Positions 48,009-56,265 of a DNA stretch of 64,000 nucleotides are shown here, piece after piece. The DNA is from Nocardioides faecalis. Lineage in GTDB: Bacteria > Actinomycetota > Actinomycetes > Propionibacteriales > Nocardioidaceae. The number at the start of each line of letters is the position of its first letter. Position 1 is the first letter of the stretch. The position numbers and the translations under genes were made by a program. Location of the stretch: NCBI RefSeq assembly GCF_018388425.1, contig NZ_CP074406.1:124001-188000 (forward strand). Direction: 5' to 3'. The notes under the pieces were generated by a model. It saw only the letters and a list, made by a program, of their open reading frames with translations. It was not told where the DNA came from and ran no database searches.

Positions 48009-48776
48009 TCAGCACCAGTCGGGGAGCTGGACCGTCCGGTCGTCGATCCGCAGGCGTCCGCCGCCCGCGGGCGGCACCGCCAGGCACCCGGGCGGTCCGT
48101 GGCCGCGCAGCCGCAGCACCCGACGGGTGCCCGCCTCCACCACCAGGAACGCCGGCTCCCACGTCGTGTCGGCGATGCTGGTGCCGGCGAAGGTGACGAT
48201 CGCCGCCACCGGGCCGGGGTTCACCACGTCCAGGACGACCGTGTAGTCGCCGTCGCGGGTCACCTCCGACCGGGCGAACCGCACGCTCGCCGGCTGCCGG
48301 CACCACCGCTCGAACGCGCTCGTGAGCGCCTCCGTCTCCTCGGCGACGAACCGGTCGGTGCGGCGCGTCCCGCCCTCCGTGGAGTCCACCTCGAACACCA
48401 CCGGGGTCGGCAGGTCCGGGCACGGCGCGAGCACGGTGCCGGCCAGCAGCATCGGGGTGCCCGCCTGCAGGTCGAGGTCGCCGTCGGCCGGCTCGGCGTC
48501 GGGCCCCGGCACACGTCGTACGACGTCGGCGGAGCCGCCGGCCCAGTGCAGCCGGGCGCCGGTGACGACCCGGTCCTCGCCGAAGCGCACCTGCACCTCC
48601 AGCCGCACGCCGAACGGCTCCGAGCGCACCGCTGCCGCGATCGGCACCGCGCCCGACAGGACGGGCGCGACCGGCTCCGCCTCCTCGACCACAGCGGTGC
48701 ACTGGGCGAACGTCAGCAGCAGGAGGGGAAGCAGGAGGACACCGACGGCGGCACGCCGGCGCCGGGTGGGAGCCAT
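48009..48776 (-). CDS. Hypothetical exported protein
   Basis: A 255-residue protein with an N-terminal signal ([23 protein letters not shown]). A Cys follows the hydrophobic core, but FAQC is not a standard lipobox, so lipidation is uncertain. The mature part is beta-rich with four further Cys (APCPD, ERWCRQ, PPGCLAV and a C-terminal WC), which could form disulfides. No family is recognised. It lies downstream of the aldehyde dehydrogenase gene on the same strand but is separated from it by strong hairpins. Confidence 0.6.
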   Translation of the reverse strand: MAPTRRRRAAVGVLLLPLLLLTFAQCTAVVEEAEPVAPVLSGAVPIAAAVRSEPFGVRLEVQVRFGEDRVVTGARLHWAGGSADVVRRVPGPDAEPADGDLDLQAGTPMLLAGTVLAPCPDLPTPVVFEVDSTEGGTRRTDRFVAEETEALTSAFERWCRQPASVRFARSEVTRDGDYTVVLDVVNPGPVAAIVTFAGTSIADTTWEPAFLVVEAGTRRVLRLRGHGPPGCLAVPPAGGGRLRIDDRTVQLPDWC

Positions 48777-48791
48777 GTCAGCATCGTCGTC

Positions 48792-48844
48792 GGCGTCCCG
48801 GCCGTCGGCATCGCCCGAAGCGGGTAGCCGACGGCCGGGACGCC
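48792..48844 (-). terminator. Long nested hairpin downstream of the aldehyde dehydrogenase gene
   Basis: The arms GGCGTCCCGGCCGTCGGC (48792-48809) and its exact complement (48827-48844) form a perfect 18-bp stem. The 17-nt loop contains a second small stem, CCCG-AAG-CGGG. It lies about 65 bp after the dehydrogenase stop and just upstream of the next gene on that strand, so it probably terminates or attenuates read-through. Confidence 0.7.
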
Positions 48845-48890
48845 CGACAGCCTCCAGATGTCCCCCGAGATGACCCTCGAGATGTCCGCA

Positions 48891-48911
48891 GACGCCTGCG
48901 CGGCAGGCGTC
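48891..48911 (-). terminator. Perfect 9-bp hairpin at the aldehyde dehydrogenase stop
   Basis: GACGCCTGC and GCAGGCGTC flank a 3-nt loop. The stem covers the stop codon of the dehydrogenase gene. Together with the larger hairpin downstream it makes a tandem terminator. Confidence 0.5.
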
Positions 48912-50406
48912 AGAACATCATCTGGACGGTCTTCTCCTCGGTGTAGCACTCGATGCCGGCCGGGCCGAGCTCGCGCCCGACGCCGCTGCCGGCCCGCCCG
49001 CCCCACGGCGTGGTCATGTCCGGGATGCCGAAGGCGTTGATCCACACGTTGCCGACCCGCAGGTCGCGGGCGGCGACCTGGGCGCGGTGCAGGTCCTCGG
49101 TGTAGATGATCGCGTTGAGGCCGAAGGTGCTGTCGTTGGCCAGCGCCAGCACGTCGTCGGCGTCGGAGAACGGGATGATCGTGGCGACCGGGCCGAAGAT
49201 CTCCTCGCGGGCGATCCGCTGGTCCTGGCTGCCGATGAACACCGTGGGCTCGACGTAGTAGCCCGGGCGGTCCACGAGCGAGCCGCCGGTGAGCAGCTCC
49301 GCACCCTGCTCGACGCCGAGGCCGAGGTAGCCGCCGATGCGCTGGTGCTGCTTGGCGTTGATCACCGGGCCCATGCCGACGCTCGCGTCGTACGGGTCGC
49401 CCAGGGTGATCTGCTTGGCGTGGTCCACCAGGCGGTCGGCGACCTCGTCGACGAGGCGCTCGTGCACGTAGACCCGGGTGCCGGCCGCGCAGACCTGGCC
49501 CTGGTGCAGGAAGTTGCCGACCGCGATGAACGGCATCGCGCCGTCGAGGTTGGCGTCGGGGTAGACGATCTGCGGGTTCTTGCCACCCAGCTCGAGGGTG
49601 ACCTTGCGGAACTGGCCGCCGGCGTGGGTCGGCATCAACGCGCCCACCTCGGGGCTGCCGGTGAAGGTCAGCTTCGCCAGGCCCGGGTGCTGCGCGAGCG
49701 CGGCGCCGGCGACCTCGCCGAGGCCGGGCACCACGTTGAACACGCCGTCCGGCACGCCCGCCTCGGCCAGGATCTCCGCTAGGCGCAGGATGGAGAGCGC
49801 CGCGTCCTCCGGCGGCTTGATCACCACGGTGTTGCCGGCGGCCAGGGCCGGGGCGATCTTCCAGCCGGCGACCACGATCGGGTTGTTCCACGGCGTGATC
49901 GCGCCGATCACGCCCAGCGGCTCGCGCAGCGTGTAGTTCAGCCGGTGCCGGCCCGCGTAGTCGGGCAGCTGGACGGTGGAGCCGTGCAGCTTGTCGGCGA
50001 ACCCGGCGTAGTACCGGAAGGTGGCGAGCACGGCGGGGATGTCGCCGAAGACGCCGTCCTTGTAGAGCTTGCCGACCTCGAGGGTCTCGACCGCGGAGAG
50101 GTACTGCGTCTCCTTCTCGATCAGGTCGGCCGCACGGAACAGGATCCGTCCCCGCTCGGCGCCGCCGAGCTCCTTCCAGCCGCTGTGCTCGAAGGCGTGC
50201 TGCGCGGCGCGCACCGCGTCGTCGACGTCGGCGGCGGTGGCCGCGGCGACCTCGCAGATCGCCGAGCCGTCGACCGGGTTCTCCGAGACGTACGTCGCCC
50301 CGCCGGCGGCGTCGCGCCACCGGCCTCCGATCCACAGCTGTCGCGGCGGAAGCTGGGTGGGCGCCTGGGCGCCGTCGGCCAGGGCGGTGGAGGTGTAGTC
50401 GGACAC
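48910..50406 (-). CDS. NAD(P)-dependent aldehyde dehydrogenase
   Basis: A 498-residue class I aldehyde dehydrogenase. It has the cofactor and anchoring block GAITPWNNPIVVAGWKIAPALAAGNTVVIKP, FTGSPEVG, the general base in VTLELGGKNPQ and the nucleophile Cys in FLHQGQVCAAGTRVYV. The C-terminus has EEIFGPVATIIPF and TPWGGRAGSGVGRELG, as in betaine-aldehyde and aromatic (hydroxy)semialdehyde dehydrogenases. It oxidises an aldehyde to the acid in the cytoplasm. Context (IclR regulator, homogentisate dioxygenase family, alpha/beta hydrolase) suggests an aromatic or ring-cleavage aldehyde as substrate. The GTG start at 50406 is followed by an unstructured lead. Operator-like palindromes lie upstream. 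Confidence 0.88.
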   Translation of the reverse strand: MSDYTSTALADGAQAPTQLPPRQLWIGGRWRDAAGGATYVSENPVDGSAICEVAAATAADVDDAVRAAQHAFEHSGWKELGGAERGRILFRAADLIEKETQYLSAVETLEVGKLYKDGVFGDIPAVLATFRYYAGFADKLHGSTVQLPDYAGRHRLNYTLREPLGVIGAITPWNNPIVVAGWKIAPALAAGNTVVIKPPEDAALSILRLAEILAEAGVPDGVFNVVPGLGEVAGAALAQHPGLAKLTFTGSPEVGALMPTHAGGQFRKVTLELGGKNPQIVYPDANLDGAMPFIAVGNFLHQGQVCAAGTRVYVHERLVDEVADRLVDHAKQITLGDPYDASVGMGPVINAKQHQRIGGYLGLGVEQGAELLTGGSLVDRPGYYVEPTVFIGSQDQRIAREEIFGPVATIIPFSDADDVLALANDSTFGLNAIIYTEDLHRAQVAARDLRVGNVWINAFGIPDMTTPWGGRAGSGVGRELGPAGIECYTEEKTVQMMF

Positions 50407-50425
50407 GAGCAGCTCCTGTGGTCTA

Positions 50426-50487
50426 GGTCACGTGACCCGCAGCGTAGCGACAAGTTCGCATGTTGGGTACCGCTCGCCGATTATCGG
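50426..50487. promoter_or_regulatory. Operator-like palindromes upstream of the aldehyde dehydrogenase gene
   Basis: Two perfect palindromes lie between the dehydrogenase start and the IclR gene end: GGTCACGTGACC (50426-50437) and CCGATTATCGG (50477-50487). The second, read on the minus strand as GTCCGATAATCGGCG, resembles the GTTCGATAATCGCAC site bound by PcaR-type IclR regulators. The octamer ATGCGAAC also occurs here (50454-50461, minus strand) and in the homogentisate dioxygenase promoter (53721-53728, plus strand). Confidence 0.45.
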
Positions 50488-50562
50488 ACAACTCGTGACC
50501 GATGTCGCCAGGCAGGGCCCCGGGTGCGCCGAGGCGGGTGCCGAGGCGGGTGAGGCGGAGCC

Positions 50563-51198
50563 TCAGCCCAGCTCGGCGGCCAGCCGCGCGGCGGCCGTGC
50601 GCAGCGCCTGGCGCATCGCGGCGCTCTCCTGGCCGGCGAGGGTGACCAGGCCCAGCGCGGCGGGCGGGCCCGGGACCCGGGGCAGCGAGACGACGATGCC
50701 GTGCGCACCCGGCACGAGCTGGCCCTCGCTCTCGAACATCCCCTCCTCGCCGCGGGCCGCGGCGGCGATCGCCACCCCCAGTGCGCCCCGGTCGCGCGGG
50801 GTGCGCGCCCCGACCCGGTAGGAGACGTGGAAGGTGGTGAAGGGGGGCTCCTCCACCGCCACCGCGAGGATGTCCTCGCCGTCGAGGATCGAGAAGTGCG
50901 CGGTGGCGCCGGCCTCGCGGGCCAGGTCGGCCAGCGCGACCCGCGTCGACTCGCGCACCGAACCCAGCACGTGCTGGGTCAGCGCCAGCGCGCCGGCGGC
51001 CATGCTGACCGTGCCGTCCGGGGCGCGTCGTACCAGCCGGTGCTCGACCAGGGTCGCCACGAGCCGGTAGATGATCGTCCGGGACAGGCCGAGCTCGGCG
51101 GCCAGCTGCGAGGGCGTCCGCCCGTGCGGCGAGCTGGCCAGCAGCTGCAGCACGTCGAGCCCGCGGCTGAACGTCTGGGAGGTCTCTGCCGCGGCCAT
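50563..51198 (-). CDS. IclR family transcriptional regulator
   Basis: A 211-residue regulator. The N-terminal winged helix is clear (FSRGLDVLQLLASSPHGRTPSQLAAELGLSRTIIYRLVATLVEHRLVRRA), followed by an effector domain with ADLAREAGATAHFSILDGEDILAVAVEEPP and DRGALGVAIAAAARGEEG. It is somewhat shorter than the usual 250 residues, and the end of the effector domain is compact. IclR proteins often control aromatic catabolism in response to a pathway intermediate. It lies between the hydrolase/dioxygenase pair and the dehydrogenase gene, all on one strand, and probably regulates both. Confidence 0.87.
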   Translation of the reverse strand: MAAAETSQTFSRGLDVLQLLASSPHGRTPSQLAAELGLSRTIIYRLVATLVEHRLVRRAPDGTVSMAAGALALTQHVLGSVRESTRVALADLAREAGATAHFSILDGEDILAVAVEEPPFTTFHVSYRVGARTPRDRGALGVAIAAAARGEEGMFESEGQLVPGAHGIVVSLPRVPGPPAALGLVTLAGQESAAMRQALRTAAARLAAELG

Positions 51199-51226
51199 GT
51201 CCGGATCCTAGTGAGGGCGCCGCGCC

Positions 51227-52441
51227 TCACGGACCGATGAGTCCCCGGGCCTCGGCCCAGTTCTCGATCAGCTCCAGGCATCGCGCCAGGTGCTCGGGCT
51301 GGTCGACGTAGTAGTGCGTCGCCCCCGCGATCACCTCGTACGTCGCATCCTCGGTCGCCAGCGCCGCCGCCACGGTCGGGTTGTGCGTGGCCGGTACGGC
51401 GTCGTCGGCGGAGTTCTCGATCTGCAGCACCGGGGTGCCGGTGATCCGGGCGGCGTTACGGGCCCCCGAGGCCCGGGACTCCTCCAGGCTCCACTGGCTC
51501 AGCCACGAGCGCAGCGTGGTGTAGCGGGCCAGGCCGACCGGGCCGACGTTCGCGGTCCGCGGGTCGCCCAGGTAGCACCAGCCCGGCCGGCGGTCGTTCG
51601 GGTCGACCGCCGGGTCCAGCCAGCGCACGTCACACATCGTGCGGTGCACCAGGAACGGGCGCTCCTGCTCCGGGCCCGGGTCGTTGCGCAGCGCGTCCAG
51701 CCGCTCCAGCGCCCAGTCGGTGATCCGCCGGTTGCGGGCCCGCTGGGCGGCGCGGAAGGCCGCCACGAAGTCGGGCGAGTACGGCGGGGTGTGCACCGCG
51801 TCGTCGGCGTAGATGTCGAGCTCGGGGTCGCGGCGGGAGGGGTCCGCCTCGTCCAGCACCGAGGGGTCCATCCACTCCGTCAGCGTCTCCGCCCGGGACA
51901 GGTGCGCGGCGATGAACACGATCGCGTCCGCCGGGACCAGGCCGGCGCCGGCCACGTCGACGGGGTCGCCGGCGGGGGTGTGCGTGATCGTCGGGTCCAG
52001 CGCCTCGGCCTGGTAGAGCAACGACAGCGAGCCGCCGCCGGACCAGCCGACCAGCACCACCCGCTCGTAGCCGGCGTCCTGCTTCGCCCAGCGCACCCAG
52101 GAGCCCAGGTCGAGCACGACCTTCTCCAGGATCAGCGCGGAGTCGTTCTTGGGATAGCGGCTCGACGCGCACAGCACGTGGTGCCCGCGCGCGGCCAGCG
52201 CCGTGGGCATCGGCAGCAGGTTGAGCGTCGAGGTGGGGTGCATGAAGACGAACACCGTCCGCGCACCCGGCGTGCTGGTCGTGCTCGGCGTGCTGCCTGG
52301 TGGGCGGAGCAGCTGGCCCTCCAGGACGGTGCCGTGCCCGCCGGTGAAGCCGTAGGTCTCGCGCACGCTCGGCTGGCTCTCGGTGTGCAGCACCACCGGC
52401 AGCCGCACGAACGGCTCCTCGCGGACGTACCCGGTGCTCAC
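51227..52441 (-). CDS. Alpha/beta hydrolase coupled to a dioxygenase
   Basis: A 404-residue alpha/beta hydrolase. FVFMHPTSTLNLLPMPTALAARGHHVLCA is the oxyanion region, the nucleophile elbow is LVGWSGGGSLSLLY, a candidate acid lies in ENSADDAVPATHN and the catalytic His in GATHYYVDQPEHL. No signal peptide is present, so it is cytoplasmic. The GTG at 52441 overlaps the stop of the homogentisate dioxygenase-like gene by 4 bp (GTGA), so the two act together; it may hydrolyse the ring-cleavage product or release the aromatic substrate from an ester. It replaces the fumarylacetoacetase expected after a classical homogentisate dioxygenase. Confidence 0.78.
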   Translation of the reverse strand: MSTGYVREEPFVRLPVVLHTESQPSVRETYGFTGGHGTVLEGQLLRPPGSTPSTTSTPGARTVFVFMHPTSTLNLLPMPTALAARGHHVLCASSRYPKNDSALILEKVVLDLGSWVRWAKQDAGYERVVLVGWSGGGSLSLLYQAEALDPTITHTPAGDPVDVAGAGLVPADAIVFIAAHLSRAETLTEWMDPSVLDEADPSRRDPELDIYADDAVHTPPYSPDFVAAFRAAQRARNRRITDWALERLDALRNDPGPEQERPFLVHRTMCDVRWLDPAVDPNDRRPGWCYLGDPRTANVGPVGLARYTTLRSWLSQWSLEESRASGARNAARITGTPVLQIENSADDAVPATHNPTVAAALATEDATYEVIAGATHYYVDQPEHLARCLELIENWAEARGLIGP

Positions 52442-53670
52442 TGCCGGCCCCCGGCGTGCGGCTTGTCGCTCCAGCTCCACGGGTACGACGGGTCGTCGGT
52501 GGCGCGGCCGGCCTCGCCGACCGCCAGCGGGGCGAACGTGTCGACCATGAACGCCATCTCGTTCGGCTCGCTCAGGCCGGGGGAGTCCAGGTAGGCCTGG
52601 CGGCGCGGGCCGTGCGTGTAGGCCGCGGGGTGCAGGCTGATCGACCCGGTGCGGATGCCGGAGCCCTTGCGGGCCGCGGTCTCCCCGGCGAAGTAGAACA
52701 TCACCTCGTCGGAGTCCACGTTGGAGTGGTAGTACGGCACCTTGATCGCATCCGGGCCGAACTCCAGCGGGCGCGGCACGAAGTTGCACACCACGAACCC
52801 GCTGCCGGAGAACACCTGGTAGGTCGGCGGCGGCTGCAGGTAGGCGCCCACGACCGGCGCGAAGTCGCGGTAGTTGAACGCGTACGGGTAGAGCTGGCCG
52901 TCCCAGCCGACCACGTCGAACGGGTGGTGGTCGTAGGTGACCACCGAGCCGTGCAGGCCGCTCGGGGTGCCGGGCGCGCGGTGCTTGACGTAGACGTCGG
53001 TGTCCTCGCCGGCGATCGCCTCGTCGGCCAGCAGCGGCCCCTGGGGCACCCGGAAGTCCCGCTCGGTCATCGGCGAGCCCTCGAGGAACTGGCCGTAGCG
53101 CGAGCGGTGCTTGTCCGGCGGTGTGACGTGGCCGCTGGCCTCCACGCACAGCAGCCGCAGCGGGCCGAGCGTGTCGACGTCGACGGGCAGCCAGCGGTGG
53201 ATGGTGACGCGCGGGATCACCACGTTGTCGCCCTGGCGGACCTCGATCCGGCCGAAGATGCTCTCCAGCACCGCCGCGCCGGACTCCACGAAGACGATCT
53301 CGTCGCCGACCCCGTTGGAGTAGAGCGGGGAGTCGACCTCGGCCGCGACGTAGGAGATCCGCACGTCGGCGTTGCCGAGCACGAGCCGGCGTCCGCGCAC
53401 GGCGTCGGCACGTCGTACGTCGTCGAAGGCGTCGGGCACCCGGAAGTGCCGGGGCAGCAGCGGGGTGTTGGGCACCAGCGTCTGGTCGCCGAGGTCCCAG
53501 TCGCGGGAGCCGACGAGCGCGGAGGGCACGTGCCGGTGGTAGAGCAGCGAGCCGGTGCTGGAGAAGCCCTCCTCGCCGATGAACTCCTCGAAGCACGGGG
53601 TGCCGTCGTCCAACGAGAACGCGACGTGCCGCTTGGCGGGGTACTGCCCGACGGCCCGGTAGTACGGCAT
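52438..53670 (-). CDS. Homogentisate 1,2-dioxygenase family protein
   Basis: A 410-residue cupin-type ring-cleavage dioxygenase. The Fe(II) ligands expected for the family are visible: His and Glu in KVPYYHSNVDSDEVMFYFAG and the later His in SLHPAAYTHGPRR. FGRIEVRQGDNVVIPRVTIHRW and YDHHPFDVVGWDGQLYPYAFNYRDFAP are strongly family-like. HmgA opens homogentisate to maleylacetoacetate with O2. The usual partners, fumarylacetoacetase and maleylacetoacetate isomerase, are absent here, so a related substrate is possible. It starts with ATG at 53670 and is co-translated with the hydrolase gene. Confidence 0.83.
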   Translation of the reverse strand: MPYYRAVGQYPAKRHVAFSLDDGTPCFEEFIGEEGFSSTGSLLYHRHVPSALVGSRDWDLGDQTLVPNTPLLPRHFRVPDAFDDVRRADAVRGRRLVLGNADVRISYVAAEVDSPLYSNGVGDEIVFVESGAAVLESIFGRIEVRQGDNVVIPRVTIHRWLPVDVDTLGPLRLLCVEASGHVTPPDKHRSRYGQFLEGSPMTERDFRVPQGPLLADEAIAGEDTDVYVKHRAPGTPSGLHGSVVTYDHHPFDVVGWDGQLYPYAFNYRDFAPVVGAYLQPPPTYQVFSGSGFVVCNFVPRPLEFGPDAIKVPYYHSNVDSDEVMFYFAGETAARKGSGIRTGSISLHPAAYTHGPRRQAYLDSPGLSEPNEMAFMVDTFAPLAVGEAGRATDDPSYPWSWSDKPHAGGRQ

Positions 53671-53812
53671 GCACAGCTCCTGGGTGTTCGGTGTTCGACA
53701 TTCGTTACGCAGAGTCCGGTATGCGAACGCTAGTCACCGCGTCGAGGCGTGTCCAGGGGTCCCGTGTCCCGCGGGCCCGGGGGCTTACCGCCTCGGGTGG
53801 AGGATCGGGGGC

Positions 53813-54643
53813 ATGACGAACCCGACGATCCCGACCGTGACCCTCAACAACGGCGTGACCATGCCCCAGCTCGGTTTCGGCGTCTTCCAGGTGCCCGACG
53901 AGGAGACCGAGGCCGCCGTCAGCGCCGCGCTCGAGGCCGGCTACCGCAGCATCGACACCGCCACCATCTACGGCAACGAGCGCAGCGTCGGCCGCGCGAT
54001 CGCGGCCTCCGGGGTGCCGCGCGAGGAGCTCTTCCTCACCACCAAGCTGTGGAACTCCGACCACGAGCGCGCCGTGGAGGCCTACGACGCCAGCGTCGAG
54101 CGGCTCGGCATGGAGGCCGACCTCTACCTGATCCACTGGCCCACCCCGGGCCGCGACCTGTACCTGCGGGCGTGGGAGGGCCTCGAGCGGCTGTACGCCG
54201 ACAAGCGGGTGCGCGCCATCGGCGTGTCCAACTTCCTGCCCGAGCACCTCGACCGCGTGGTCAGCCAGCGCGGCATCGTGCCCGCGGTCAACCAGATCGA
54301 GGTGCACCCGCTGCTGCAGCAGCGCGACATCCAAGCCGCCGACACCCGCCTCGGCGTGGCCACCGAGGCCTGGAGCCCGCTGGCCAAGGGCGGCGCGCTG
54401 CTCGCCGAGGAGGCCGTCACCGCGATCGCCGAGCGGCTCGGCCGCACCCCGGCGCAGGTTGTCATCCGCTGGCACCTGCAGCAGGACCGGATCGTGATCC
54501 CGAAGACCGTCACGCCCGCCCGGATGGCCGAGAACCTCGACGTCTTCGACTTCGACCTCACCGCCGACGACCTCGCCGCCCTCGACGCGCTCGAGGACGG
54601 CACCCGGACCGGGCCGGACCCGGCCACCTTCAACGGCGCCTGA
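53813..54643 (+). CDS. Aldo/keto reductase
   Basis: A 276-residue TIM-barrel reductase of the AKR5/DkgA group. The family tetrad is visible: Asp in YRSIDTATIYGNE, the Tyr in the same motif, Lys in LTTKLWNSDH and His in DLYLIHWPTP. NADPH binding is indicated by IVIPKTVTPARMAENLDVFDF. It reduces aldehydes or ketones such as 2,5-diketogluconate or methylglyoxal; the substrate cannot be assigned. The ATG at 53813 has GGAGG about 10 bases upstream. It is divergent from the dioxygenase gene, with about 140 bp between, and ends before a strong hairpin. Confidence 0.9.
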   Translation: MTNPTIPTVTLNNGVTMPQLGFGVFQVPDEETEAAVSAALEAGYRSIDTATIYGNERSVGRAIAASGVPREELFLTTKLWNSDHERAVEAYDASVERLGMEADLYLIHWPTPGRDLYLRAWEGLERLYADKRVRAIGVSNFLPEHLDRVVSQRGIVPAVNQIEVHPLLQQRDIQAADTRLGVATEAWSPLAKGGALLAEEAVTAIAERLGRTPAQVVIRWHLQQDRIVIPKTVTPARMAENLDVFDFDLTADDLAALDALEDGTRTGPDPATFNGA

Positions 54644-54652
54644 GGCGCCGGC

Positions 54653-54694
54653 ACGCCGGCCGGTCGGGCTTCTGTTCGGCCGGCCGGCCGGCGT
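54653..54694 (+). terminator. Hairpin terminator after the aldo/keto reductase gene
   Basis: A 15-bp stem (54653-54667 with 54680-54694) built of CCGG units, with one G-T-type mismatch and a 12-nt loop containing TTCTGTT. It starts 10 bp after the stop codon. Confidence 0.65.
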
Positions 54695-54735
54695 CGGGTG
54701 ACCGCACCCGCGCCGGTGTGGCGGGTGCGGTGGTG

Positions 54736-55485
54736 TCAGGGGCGGTGCTCGCCCGGCGGGTAGTCGTCGAACGCCCGCTCCTCGTCCGTGCGCGGGTCCG
54801 CGCGGTGCGCGCCGGCGCCGGGCGGGGGCGGCGGGGGCGGCGGCGGGGTGCTCGCGTGGGCGCCGCCCCGGTGGGTGGGCCGACGGCCGGCGTCGGAACC
54901 CTCGGCGTGCTGGGCGTCGGCATGGTGGGCCCTGCCGCGCTCGATGTCGGCCTGGGGGGTCTCGCTCTGGTGGGGCTCGGCCTGGTGGGTCTCGGCCTGG
55001 TGGGTCTCGGCCTGGTGGGTCTCGGCCTGGTGGGTCTCGGCCTGGTGGGTCTCGGCCTGGGAGGGTTCGGATCGGGGCGCCTCAGTCGGCGGCGCCTCGG
55101 GCCGGCGCTCGGGTCGGCGGCCGGTGCCGGCCGTGGAGTCGGTCGTGGGGTCGAGCCGGTCCGCCTCGCGCAGCTTGTCCTCGTGCTTGGCGGCCTGCTG
55201 GAGGTAGTCGGTCTCCGCGACCTGCGCCCGGTCCTGGGCCCGATCGGCCTCGCGCTGCAGCTTCTCGGCCTTCACTCGCTCCTCCTCGGCGCGCAGGTGG
55301 GCGTCGGGAAGGACCCGGGCCTGGCGGTCGGCGTCCTGCCGCAGCTCGGCGGCGCGGGCGGCCCGCTCCCGTCGTACCTCGGCCTGCTTGCGCTTGCGGT
55401 TCCGCAACAGCACGAGCGCCGCGGCGATGATCGCCAGCACGACGACGATCGCCACGACGAGCCAGATGATCTCTTCTTTGGACAT
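54736..55485 (-). CDS. Membrane-anchored protein with coiled coil and HQAET repeats
   Basis: A 249-residue protein. An N-terminal membrane helix (about 6-27, IIWLVVAIVVVLAIIAAALVLL) is followed by a basic, charged coiled-coil-like stretch (about 28-110, RNRKRKQAEVRRERAARAAELRQDADRQ). Residues about 142-176 contain pentapeptide repeats of the form HQAET, and near the end there is a run of nine Pro. The topology suggests a short N-terminus outside and a long cytoplasmic tail, as in other actinobacterial single-pass proteins of unknown function. The ATG at 55485 is the start. No family is recognised. Confidence 0.65.
   Translation of the reverse strand: MSKEEIIWLVVAIVVVLAIIAAALVLLRNRKRKQAEVRRERAARAAELRQDADRQARVLPDAHLRAEEERVKAEKLQREADRAQDRAQVAETDYLQQAAKHEDKLREADRLDPTTDSTAGTGRRPERRPEAPPTEAPRSEPSQAETHQAETHQAETHQAETHQAETHQAEPHQSETPQADIERGRAHHADAQHAEGSDAGRRPTHRGGAHASTPPPPPPPPPGAGAHRADPRTDEERAFDDYPPGEHRP
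54966..55060. repeat. 15-bp tandem repeat encoding HQAET pentapeptides
   Basis: CCTGGTGGGTCTCGG is repeated five times without a mismatch from 54981 to 55055, with one diverged copy on the left (54966-54980) and a partial copy on the right. Lack of mismatches suggests recent expansion. Copy number changes would keep the reading frame. Confidence 0.9.
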
Positions 55486-55527
55486 GATCGAGCGGTACCC
55501 CGGCCTCGCCCGATCATGTGGTCCGGG

Positions 55528-56265
55528 TCACCGCAGCGGAGCCGCCTGTGCCAATGCCTTCCGGGCGAGCCGGACGACCTCGCGCTCGTCGATCAGCTTC
55601 GGGTACGTCCAACCGGTCTTCGCGGCGAAGGGGTCGCGGATCCGGGAGACCGTGACGCGCACCAGCGTCGTGCCGCGGCGCGCCACGACGGCGTAGCCCT
55701 TGGACTTGAAGTTGCCGACCTCGCGGAACCGCCATGCGGTGCTCTCGGTGCCGACCCGGCGGGTCCGCACGCTCGTGCGCACCGTCGTCGCGACGCCGTC
55801 GCAGTCCTCGCAGGTCCACTCGCGCACCCGCGGGCAGCGCTCTGCGTAGGTGCGCAGACGGGCGACGGCGGCCCTCGCCTTCGCGCGCGAGGCGTAGCCG
55901 ACGACCGCGATCTCCGCGCGGGTGCTGACCGAGTGCGGCATGCCCTTCTCGTGGCCGTAGTAGTTGCGGACCTTGGCGAACCGGAAGTCCAGCAGCTGGA
56001 GGTCGGAGCGGCAGGCGGCGGGCGTCGCGCCGAGGGCCCGGACGTCACCGGCGCGGTAGGGGACCCACCGGCCCGTGCCGCCGAGCGCCGACTTCACGAC
56101 CGCACGGCTCGGGAAGATCTTCACGTACGAGTCCGCCCCCGCCGGGGTGGTGAGGGCCGGCGCGGTGAGGACCGGGACGGTGAGGAGCACGGCGGCGAGG
56201 GCCAGCAGCACAGCCCGGACGGGCGTGGTGCGGACGACTCCGCGGGCGGACCGGTGAGCGCGCAT
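55528..56265 (-). CDS. Hypothetical secreted protein
   Basis: A 245-residue exported protein. A signal peptide (about 1-44; RAVLLALAAVLLTVPVLTAPALTTPAGADS) is followed by a basic mature part rich in Arg and aromatic residues with four Cys (AACRSD, ERCPRV, WTCEDCDG). The region EIAVVGYASRAKARAAVARLRTYAERCP resembles a small sporulation/PknH-sensor-like alpha/beta fold by eye, but I do not recognise the family. The ATG start at 56265 is natural. The protein is strongly conserved in codon bias with the chromosome. Confidence 0.6.
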   Translation of the reverse strand: MRAHRSARGVVRTTPVRAVLLALAAVLLTVPVLTAPALTTPAGADSYVKIFPSRAVVKSALGGTGRWVPYRAGDVRALGATPAACRSDLQLLDFRFAKVRNYYGHEKGMPHSVSTRAEIAVVGYASRAKARAAVARLRTYAERCPRVREWTCEDCDGVATTVRTSVRTRRVGTESTAWRFREVGNFKSKGYAVVARRGTTLVRVTVSRIRDPFAAKTGWTYPKLIDEREVVRLARKALAQAAPLR

